DNA of 64,000 nt from the NCBI GenBank assembly GCA_963749895.1, contig CAVVOG010000001.1, positions 1,071,535 to 1,135,534 on the forward strand. The letters are read 5' to 3'. Shown in pieces: positions 56,476 through 64,000 of this stretch. Position numbers and translations under genes: made by a program. The notes below the pieces were generated by a model that saw nothing but the letters and a program-made list of their open reading frames with translations, did no database searches and was not told where the DNA came from. The first letter of the stretch is position 1. Each line of letters opens with the position of its first letter. The stretch comes from AC-51 sp963749895 (GTDB lineage Bacteria > Actinomycetota > UBA4738 > HRBIN12).

Positions 56476-58213
56476 TCAGTCGGTCGACGGCTTCTCGGCC
56501 ACCAGGTTCCCGAGCACGAGCAGGTCCATCTTCGTGCGGACGAACGTGTCGACCGCTTGCTCGGGGGTGGTGCAGATCGGTTCGTTCTCGTTGAAGCTCG
56601 TGTTCAGCAGCACGTGGACGCCGGTGCGTTCGCCGAACGCGTCGATCAGGTCGTAGTAGCGCTCGTTCTGGGCACGGTTCACGGTCTGCAGGCGGCCCGG
56701 TGCCGTCGACGTGGGTGGGGGCGGGGATCACGTCGCGCTTGTCGGGCAGCACGTCGTAGGTCAGCAGCATGAACGGCGACGGGTAGTCCTTGTCGAAGTA
56801 CTCGCCGGTGCGCTCCTCCAGGACCACGGGCGCGAACGGGCGGAACGGCTCGCGGTGCTTGATCCGCGCGTTGAGGATGTCCTTCATGTCGTGCCGGCGG
56901 GGGTCGGCCAGGATCGAGCGGTTGCCGAGCGCCCGCGGCCCGAACTCGACGCGGCCCTGGAACCAGCCGAGCACCCCGCCGTCGGCGAGGACGTCGGCGG
57001 CCCGGGCGATCGCCTTCTCGGTCGGCAGGTCCTCGTACGCGACGCCGGCGGACTCCAGGGCGCTGCGCATCCGGTCCTCGCCGTACTCGGGACCCCAGTA
57101 CGCGTGGTCCATCACGAAGGTCCGGGGCATGCCCAGGCGGTGGTGCGCGACGTAGGCGGCCGCGCCCACGCTGGTGCCGCCGTCGTACGCGGCCGGCTGG
57201 ATGTAGAGGTCGGTGAACGGGGTCGCGTCCAGGATCTTGCCGTTCACGACGCAGTTCAGGGCGACGCCACCGGCCATGCACAGCGCGTCGAGGCCGGTCT
57301 TCGCGTGGAGGTCGTTCAGCATCTCCAGGACGACCTCCTCCAGGCGCTTCTGGAGGCTGGCGGCGATGTTCTGGTGGCGCTCCTCGATCGGGACCTCGGG
57401 ACCGGAGCGCGCCGGGCCCAGCAGGGTCTCCATGCCGGGACCCCACAGCGGCGGCAGCTCGGGGGAGCCGCCGTCCCACGTCATCGCCGCGCCCTCGATG
57501 TGGTGCTTGAACGCGTCCAGGTTCAGGTCGTAGCCCAGGCCGCTCGTGTGGACGATCTGCCGGAACTCGTCCATGTAGGTCGGGTCGCCGTAGGAGGCGA
57601 GGCCCATCACCTTGTACTCGTCGCCGTACTTGTGGAACCCCAGGTACTGGGTGACCGCCGTGTAGTAGACGCCCAGCGAGTGGGGGAACGAGACCTCGCC
57701 CAGGATGCGGACCTTGCCGCCTTCGCCGACGCCCCACATCGCGCTGATCATGTCGCCGAAGCCGTCGATGCTGAGCACCGCGGCCCGGTCGAAGGGCGAG
57801 ACGTAGTAGCTGCTGGCGATGTGCGCCAGGTGGTGCTCCACGAAGTGCGCCTTCGCCTTCAGGCTGCCGGGGTCGACGCCGAGTCCCTGGGCAAGGGTCT
57901 CCTTGGCGGCGAGGATCTTGCGCAGGTTGCCGACACGCTTCGTGGCGACCTGGCGGCCGGCGCGGTCCTTGATCGCGTGGGCGACCCGCTTGCCCAGGTT
58001 GGCCTTCGGGTCGCGCGACAGGGCGAAGTGGTCGATGTCCTCGGGCCGCAGGCCCGCGGCGTCCAGGCAGTAGCGGATCGCCTGGTGGGGGAACGAGGTG
58101 TCGTGCTTCAGCCGGGTGAAGCGCTCCTCCTCGACGGCCGCCACGAGGACGCCGTCGACGAGCAGCGCGGCGGAGGCGTCTCCGTGGTAGGCGTTGATCC
58201 CGAGGATGTTCAT
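56476..58213 (-). pseudogene. NodU/CmcH-family carbamoyltransferase, one frameshift
   Basis: Starts MNILGINAYHGDASAALLVDG at ATG 58213. The family motifs follow: FVEHHLAHIASSYYVSPFD, LSIDGFGDMISAMWG, CMAGGVALNCVVNGK, and GRVEFGPRALGNRSILADPR. The frame shifts near 56697 just after PTHVDGTG, and the end continues as NERYYDLIDAFGERTGVHVL and NTSFNENEPICTTPEQA. One base restores about 578 residues. It carbamoylates a sugar, nodulation factor or antibiotic-type hydroxyl; here probably the surface glycan. It is divergent from the lasso-type cluster. Confidence 0.9.
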
Positions 58214-58264
58214 GGGCGTCGTTCGTTCGGTGCGGATCCTGAGGTTGGGTAGCCTAGCCGCATC

Positions 58265-59080
58265 GTGTCCGCTGACCCACGGGACACCCCGACGACGACC
58301 GTTCCGACCGCCCCTGCCCTGGGGGGGATCGCGCATGCGCTCTGGGTGCAGGCTGAAGGCCGGAAGGCGGCCGCCGAACTTCGGCCGGCGGGGATTCCCG
58401 TCCTGCTCCTGAAGGGCCCCGACCTCCAGGCGCGCCTCTACGGCACACCCGCGGCCTACGCGAGCGGAGACGTCGACGTGCTGATCCCCCCGCGGATGGC
58501 CCCTCGCGCCCGCGCGGCGCTCATCCAGGCCGGCTGGATCTTCAGTCCGGACAACGGGGTGCTGTGGCGCTTCTCCCGGGCCGCGGCGTTCGATCGCGAG
58601 GGCTTCCGGCTCGACCTCCATTGGGGACTCCATGCCGCTCACCTCCCGGCGTGGAGCCTTCGATCGTTGGAGCGTCGTCTGTGGGAGGGCGCCCGGATCG
58701 GCCCCAGCGGGATGCGTGAGCCCGATGCCGAGTCCCTCGTCGTGTTCCTGGCGGTTCACGTCGTGGGTCGCGGCTCGAACGTGCCGACTTAGAGCGGGGA
58801 CGGTTTTCTATGGCTCCGCCGCACTGGTCGCCGACTGGTCCGCCGTGTGGCCATCGCACGGGAGGCGAGGGTCGAGGGCGCTGTGCGCGCGGCGCTCGAC
58901 GGCCGGCATGCCGGAGCTGTGCCGATCCTGGATGGTGCGTGGGGAAGGGCCGTTTCGGCCGCCGCCTGGGGTGGGACGGGCAGCTTCATCCCGGCGGGCC
59001 TCCGCGCGCGCGTTCGTGGGTGGGTGGCGCCGGCGCGCCGAGCGTTTGAGGCGCGGCTTGTAGGGTTCGCCGGTCGGGGT
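58265..59080 (+). pseudogene. Nucleotidyltransferase (NTP_transf_5-like) of the lasso-type cluster, frameshifted
   Basis: GTG 58265. The nucleotidyltransferase signature is LLLKGPDLQARLYG, then the acidic pair in ASGDVDVLIPPRM, and LDLHWGLHAAHLP. The frame breaks near 58785. In other frames FERADLE and SAALVADWSAVWP continue the C-terminal domain, with REARVEGAVRAALDGRH after it. Such enzymes occur next to lasso cyclases and HPr-like kinases, for example in the pseudomycoidin cluster, where the product is modified beyond the ring. The 3' border is approximate. Confidence 0.75.
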
Positions 59081-59106
59081 CGGTGGCGACGACGGGGGAG
59101 GGGTGG

Positions 59107-59377
59107 ATGGATCGTCCGATACCAGGCACCGCGTGACGTGTTGCGGGCCGAGGTGGACGGTGAGGAGGTCCTGCTCGAACCCGCGGACGGGGGTCTGTCG
59201 CCTCGTCAACCGGACCCGGCGGGCGCTGCTCGCATTCATGGAGGAGGGGCGCTCCCTCGAGGAGTCGGTCGCGCAGGTGGCGACCAACTGGGCGAGGAGC
59301 CCCAGCGGGTCGAGGCAGATGCGGCTCTGTTCATCGCGGCGATGCGCGAGCGGGAGCTCCTCGAGGAACTCGAGTGA
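59107..59377 (+). pseudogene. PqqD/RRE domain protein (lasso B1), frameshifted
   Basis: Joined frames give YQAPRDVLRAEVDGEEVLLE, then CRLVNRTRRALLAFMEEGRS, LEESVAQVATNWA and a final ADAALFIAAMRERELLEELE. This is the complete PqqD-like winged helix that binds RiPP leader peptides. The shifts are near 59136, 59190 and 59290. The start is uncertain: ATG 59107 is preceded by GGGAGGGG. It ends five bases before the cyclase start, so they form an operon. Confidence 0.75.
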
Positions 59378-59381
59378 GGCG

Positions 59382-61102
59382 ATGAGCGGCATCGTCGGCC
59401 TCTCCGACCCAGAGGCGTCGACCTGCCATCGGTCGAGCGTGCGGTGCAGAAGGGTCCCTCATCCGGCGGCTCGACGTCATTTTCGAGAGATCGACCATTA
59501 GAGATCGTGGGTGCCCTCGGGGAGGGAGGCATCGTCGCCACGGCTGACCGCGTCTGTGTGAGCGACGCGCGCGTCGACGCGATCCTCGATCCGGCGCTCG
59601 GCCACCGGATCTCGCGTGACGACCTGGATCCGCTCGGCGAGGTCCTGTCGTCGCACGGTCCGGCAGGGCTCTCAGGCGTGGCGGGGAGCTTCGCGATCGG
59701 ACGCATCGATCGTTCAACGAGACCCTGCGCGCTTGCTCGCGACGCGTTCGGGCTTCGCCCCTCTATGGGCGGTGCGCGATGGTCGGTGGGGGTTCGCATC
59801 CGATGTCGAGGCGTTGATCGGGTTCGGGCTTGCCGACAGCTCGTGGCGGGTGACGCGGTTGAGCTGGTTGCTGTTCGAGCGAGGGGAGCCGGGGAGCGCA
59901 CCGTGTACGCGGGTGTCCGGCGTGTGGTGTCGGGTCGCTGGGTCCAGATATCCGCGCGCGGAGGTGCGCCGCGGGCGCTGGTTCCACCCGCGGACGAACG
60001 AGCCCATGGCGCGAATCGTTCCCTGGCCGAGCCAGCGAGCGGACGAAGAACGCCGCCGTCTCCGCCGTCGCGGATCGTGCCCGTGGGGGTCGCGTGGCTC
60101 TCTTCCCTTTCGAGCAGGACAGGGACTCCTCCGCCGTCGCGGTCGCGCTCGCCGAGGCGGGCATCAAGGCGACGTGCCTCACGTACGAGTTCGACCTGCC
60201 GAGCGTGTATTCCGAGGCTCCTGGGGCGCGCGAACTGGCGCGATCCTGGGCGTGACTGGCGACGGGTGCCGGTGCAGGTCGGCGTGCCTCCTGCGCGGGC
60301 ATCGGAGTTGGCTCGGCTGGTCGGGAAGCCGGTGAACGGTGTCGGTGCAACCAAGCTGGCGATGTACGACGCGGTCCGGGCTCTCGAGCCCGATGTCGTG
60401 ATGTCGGGGGAGGGCGGGGACCTCCTGTTCTCTGCGTTCCCCATTCGGCATCCTCGACCTCATGCTGCGGGGCGAGATGCAGGCCGCGATGCAGGCGGCC
60501 CGCGCCTTCGAAGTCGCGAGTCGACCTGCGGCTACCCATTCGTCGCGAAGGTCCTGCTCCGGGGGGCTGGCCCCTCGCGCGGAGTCCTGGCGATGCGGGA
60601 ACGGCGACGTCAGCGGGCACCGTGGCTCATCCCCCCCGGTCGCGTCAGGGTCAGGTCTGACCCGAACAGAATCCGGATGCCTCGCCACCTCGTAGCGAGA
60701 CCGATGCGACCGAAGCGCCGCAGCAGCTCTGTCCGACTGCCGGGGCGACGATCAGCTTGGCCCATCCGTCGATCTACGGGTGGTCGACGTTGCGCTGCGC
60801 TTCCCCGTCGAGCTCCAGCTGCCCTACCCGGCGCCGAAGCAGGTGCTCGACGAAGCGCTCCTTGGAGAGCGTGGCCACGGGCTCGTGAAGGCATCTCTGG
60901 CCGACTACATCGGAACGCTGCTCCCTGTGTACCGGGCACACTTCCGCGCTGCGTACGGAGAAGGTAGTCTTGGAGTCCAACAGGGCCTCGTGCGCCCCGT
61001 CGGATCAGCGGCTCCGGAGAAACTCGCTGGAGCTGGGAGTCCGCGGACCTCGCGGGCTTGGAGATGTGGCTGCGCTGGCTGGAGGAGCAGGATGAACGCT
61101 GA
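59382..61102 (+). pseudogene. Asparagine-synthetase-like lasso cyclase, many frameshifts
   Basis: N-terminus MSGIVGLSDPEAS, with Ser where active class II amidotransferases have Cys2. Later frames give GLSGVAGSFAIGRID, LWAVRDGRWGFASDVEALIG, a PP-loop-like segment with DSSAVAVALAEAGIKATCL, VGKPVNGVGATKLAMYD, and ALEPDVVMSGEGGDLLFSAF. The end reads ADLAGLEMWLRWLEEQDER and stops at 61102. Total length is about 570 residues. Loss of the glutaminase Cys is consistent with an ATP-dependent macrolactam synthetase that uses the peptide amine. Several single-base shifts are needed to join it. Confidence 0.78.
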
Positions 61103-61218
61103 GACGTCCGAGTACGAGCCGCCGTCCCGTCGTTGATCTCGGTTCCCTCGTGGAGATCACGGCGGGGAGCGGCACCGGCCGTCGCGACATCGCCAACGAC
61201 GGGAACGGCAAGACGTAG
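61092..61218 (+). pseudogene. Lasso peptide precursor, one frameshift
   Basis: ATG 61092 overlaps the cyclase stop and has GGAGGAG four bases upstream. Dropping one C from TCCC near 61127 gives 41 residues: leader MNAETSEYEPPSVVDLGSL then VEITA, and core GSGTGRRDIANDGNGKT. The leader fits YxxPxLx3Gx5Tx exactly, with Y8, P11, V13 for Leu, G17 and T23. Cutting after A24 gives Gly1, and Asp8 of the core allows an eight-residue ring with a nine-residue tail. The region length is 3n+1, as one extra base predicts. Confidence 0.78.
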
Positions 61219-61223
61219 GTCGG

Positions 61224-62147
61224 GACCGTTCCGATACCCACGTTCTTGAGCCCGGGTCAGATCCTGGGGTTTGGCGTGTCGGTCTTCGGGCTCCCGGGCG
61301 AGTGGCCTTCCGCCGCCGGGCCCTCGTCCTTCCGGCTCGGTTGGTCGGTCCTCCACGAGGAACTCGAAACGGCCCGGACGAGCCATGGTGGGTCGAGCGC
61401 GGCGACGGGTTGACGATCCGCTTCCTCGATCGAGGGCGAATACCGGGTCGGCACCATTCCGGAGCCATCGGTGCGTGTCCATGGGCCCGGCGAATACCCG
61501 GCACGCGGCATTGTCGTTCGTGCTGGCCGTGCTGCCGCTCTCGCTGCCACTCTCGGACTCGAGCCGTTCCATGGATCTGCGGTCGGTGCCCGACGGGTCG
61601 GCCCTGCTGGTGACGGGCTTCCCGGAGGCGGGCAAGTCAACAACCACTGCGGCGCTCAGGGCCGCGGGGATGCGCTTCCTCGCCGACGATGCATGCACAA
61701 TGACCGAGCGGGCGGCTCTGGCCCGGACCCCTCTGTTCTCGGCGCGCCAGCCTCCACGCGGGCGACACCGAGTTCGCCAAGTACGACGGCGAGTCGGTCG
61801 TCGCGATCCGGGACCACGACACGTCGCCGCGCGCGGTCCGGGCGACGGTCGTGCTTCATGGAATCGAGCGACGGTGGTCTGACGATCCGGAGCCTCCCGG
61901 GGGAGGGAGGCGATCGCGACGGTGCTGGAGCAGATCCGATCGCCCTGGGTGATGCCCGAGCGCCGTCGGGAGCCGCAGTTCCACGCAGCCGCGTGGCTGT
62001 CCCGCCATCCCGTCGGGGTCGTCAAGTATCGGAAGGGTATCCACCGCCGGTGCGTCAGGTCGCCGGAGCCATCATGCGGTGGGCAAGATGTTGGCTGAGC
62101 TGGGATACTGGCCGACCGATTCGCGTTCGATGAGGAGGGATCGCTGA
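61224..62147 (+). pseudogene. HPr kinase-like enzyme of the lasso-type cluster, frameshifted
   Basis: Joined frames give VSVFGLPGEWPSAAGPSSFR, then EPWWVERGDGLTIRFLDR, IVVRAGRAAALAATLGLEPF, and the P-loop LLVTGFPEAGKSTTTAALRA, then MRFLADDACTMTE and DTEFAKYDGESV. The P-loop and following Asp-Asp are the HPr kinase core. In paeninodin-type clusters such kinases phosphorylate the C-terminal Ser of the lasso peptide. Here the core ends in Thr. The start codon is not clear, and the end is near TGA 62145. Confidence 0.7.
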
Positions 62148-62161
62148 GGTCACTGCGTGCG

Positions 62162-62987
62162 GTGCCTGAACTCGTGGTGGAACACCCGCGCGCGAACCTC
62201 TCGGCGTCCTTCCGCGAGATCTGGGTGCTCCGCGAGACGATCCGGGCCTTCGCCGAGCGCGACATCCCCAGGGTGAAGTCCAAGCAGGCGGTCCTGGGCA
62301 TCGCGTGGGCCATGATCCAGCAGCTGTTCTTCATGGGAATCTCACCCTGACGCTCGGCCGGTTGGCCGACGTGCAGGGCGGCGGCGGCGTCTCCTGCGCG
62401 GCGTCGCTCTCGGCCCTGGTGCCGTGGACCTTCCTGTCGAACACGACGTCGTTCGGGGCGAACTCCGGGATCATCCGGATGCCGCGATGGTCAACATGGT
62501 GTACTTCCCCCGCGAGGTGCCCGTGCTGGGCGCCGTCGGGTCCACGTCGGTCAACTTCGGATCGGCCTGGTGCTGTTCTTCCTGATCGGACCGTTCATCG
62601 GCGCGCATCACAGCCTGGTCGCCTGGCGCCGTTCCTGTTCGCGCTGCTGGCGCTGCTGGCCGCGGCCGTGGCGACTCCTCTGGCCGCGATGAACGTCTAC
62701 TACCGCGATTTCCGGTTCGCGCTGCCGTTCGCGATCCAGCTTTGGCTGTTCGCCTCGCCGGTGGCCTATCCGATCGAGGGGACGATCCCCGAGCAATGGC
62801 AGATCGCGTACTGCGCCTCGAACCGAGCAGGAGCCGGCATCCTCGAACTCGTCAGCAACGTGCTCGCCCGGGGCGTCGCACCGACCCGGTGTTCCTGGGC
62901 GTGAGTACGGCGAGCGCCCTCGTGATCGGGGTGCTCGGCTACTACCTGTTCAAGCGGCTCGAACCGAATTTCGCGGACGTGATCTGA
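62162..62987 (+). pseudogene. ABC-2 type polysaccharide export permease, frameshifted
   Basis: GTG 62162. The N-terminus (FREIWVLRETIRAFAERDIP, then KQAVLGIAWAMIQQLFFMG) and later ALVPWTFLSNTTSFGANSG, MNVYYRDFRFALPFAIQLWL and FASPVAYPIEGTIPEQWQ are the Wzm/TagG-type permease signature. At least three single-base shifts occur. Its partner ATPase is not in the window and may lie beyond it. It exports a lipid-linked glycan, not a lasso peptide. Confidence 0.82.
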
Positions 62988-62989
62988 CG

Positions 62990-64000
62990 ATGGCCCTCGC
63001 TACCGTGGTCGTACTGAACTGGAACGGCGAACGACGTTTGGAAGCCTGCCTACGGTCTCTCCAAGACCAGGAATCCGAGGCCTGGGAGTCGTAGTTGCGG
63101 ACGACGGGAGCCGCGACGGGTCCGAGGCCGTCGTTCGGAGCGGCGGGGGCGGGTTGGGTGCCACTATTCAGGAATCATGGGTTCGCGGCGGGCAACAACA
63201 TTGGCGGCCGAGACTGGTCGAAGGGGATTTCCTCGTGTTCGTCAACGACGATATGCAGTTCCCCCTGACTTCGTCTGCAAACTCATTGAGCCGCTTCGTC
63301 AAGACCCAAACTGTCTTCCAAACGACACAGAGGCAGCGGGACTGGGGTGACGCTCGCGATGTCCACGTTGCCACGTACATTCGCCGATAGGGCCTTGGGA
63401 GCCGTTGACTGCACGATCCTTGCCGCTACTTTCATTCAAAGCAGGTTGCAGCGAGCGAGATTGTCCGCGTCTTCGAGCGTGCGCGGGCAATATAGCAGTC
63501 AGGCGATCGATGTTTCTTGCGCTCGGAGGTTTCGACTCTCGGCTTCCCGCCGGCTGGGAGGACACGGAGATCTGTTGGCGCGCATACTTAATGGGCTGGA
63601 CCACGCTGCACGTGCCGGACGCTCTCTGCTGGCATCGCGTGGGTCGGTAGTCTGCCTCGCCGGAGGGCGCGAGTATGCGTCTTCGTGGCACATAGAGCGG
63701 CGACTTGTCGTTGACCAAGCATCTCCCCATCGAGCATGTGGTTCTCGCCTGGCTGGCAGAATGTGCATCCGCTCTCCGCGACCTGATCTGGTTGCGGCGC
63801 GGCAGGGGCGAAGAAAGGCTACGCATCTTGCTTGCGGCCGCTCGCCAGGTCCGAGCACTCATTGCCGAACGTCGCCGCATCTACGATCAGTTCGGGCACT
63901 CCCCCAAGGCAACACTTGCGCTGGATGCTGTCGCTTTCATTCTGGGCCGAACGCACCGGGTCCCCCAGTTCCGGCGGTCGCTTGTGACGTACGCCGTCAG
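62990..64000 (+). pseudogene. GT2-family glycosyltransferase, frameshifted, 3' part beyond the window
   Basis: ATG 62990. Motifs, in several frames, are TVVVLNWNGERRLEACLRSL, VVVADDGSRDGSEAVVR, RNHGFAAGNNIGGRDWS, FLVFVNDDMQF, and LALGGFDSRLPAGWEDTEI with CWRAYLMGWTTLHVPDALCW. This is the full GT-A fold of rhamnosyl- or similar transferases. Codon use is less G/C-rich at third positions after 63.1 kb than elsewhere, a sign of foreign origin. The C-terminal domain (LRILLAAARQVRALIAERRR) runs to the window end. Confidence 0.8.

Noticed and set aside
60645..60660. Perfect palindrome GGGTCAGGTCTGACCC as an attachment or operator site
   Set aside because: It occurs once, inside the frameshifted cyclase coding region, and has no partner copy in the window.
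61092..61218. Programmed ribosomal frameshift in the precursor gene
   Set aside because: There is no slippery heptamer or downstream structure, and neighbouring genes show similar single-base shifts, so an indel error is the simpler explanation.

Overview
The window is about 70% G+C and dense in genes. It looks like a piece of an uncultured or deep-branching member of the Actinomycetota. The best evidence is the gene order rpmG - two MaoC-type dehydratases - tRNA-Trp - secE - nusG - rplK - rplA, which matches the mycobacterial rpmG-hadABC-trnW-secE-nusG-rplKA order. Supporting signs are a Ddn-like deazaflavin reductase family protein, many GTG starts, GTGA/ATGA stop-start overlaps and a long acidic extension on NusG. 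I cannot assign a class.

1-30.5 kb is an accessory and housekeeping mix. It holds FAD oxidoreductases (one frameshifted), a DUF3179 lipoprotein with a TlpA thioredoxin, an ECF sigma/anti-sigma pair, an M20 peptidase-AbgT transporter operon, a DEAD-box helicase with a structured leader, DinB, an ABC-2 exporter, PAP2, PPK2 and several exported beta-propeller proteins. 30.6-35.9 kb carries tRNA-Thr, an exported WD40-like lipoprotein and a MacB/FtsX-type ABC system with two ATPases, then tRNA-Met.

36.0-49.8 kb is the translation core: tuf, rpmG, had-like genes, tRNA-Trp, secE, nusG, rplK, rplA, an L10 leader, rplJ and rplL. It is interrupted twice. A beta-propeller gene and a response regulator lie between rpmG and the had-like pair, and a long coiled-coil gene takes the place of hadC. 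A cassette (DUF5808 protein, multicopper oxidase, VanZ-like protein) lies between rplA and rplJ. That cassette is bracketed by two 126-bp dyad-symmetric elements with identical internal spacing (17-26-18-4-18-26-17).

50-64 kb is a surface-polysaccharide locus: MraY/WecA-like transferase, sugar epimerase, Wzz/BY-kinase, GT4, methyltransferase, carbamoyltransferase, ABC-2 permease and GT2. Embedded at 58.3-62.1 kb is a lasso-peptide-type RiPP cluster: nucleotidyltransferase, PqqD/RRE (B1), asparagine-synthetase-like cyclase (C), a 41-residue precursor, and an HPr-kinase-like enzyme. The precursor fits the YxxPxLx3Gx5Tx leader rule and predicts a G1-D8 ring. No B2 leader protease lies in the cluster, but an intact B2-family gene sits at 48.1 kb.

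Single-base frameshifts are scattered through the window and become very frequent after about 54.8 kb. They usually restore conserved protein motifs when corrected. Consensus errors near a contig end are the likeliest cause, although real decay cannot be excluded from sequence alone.
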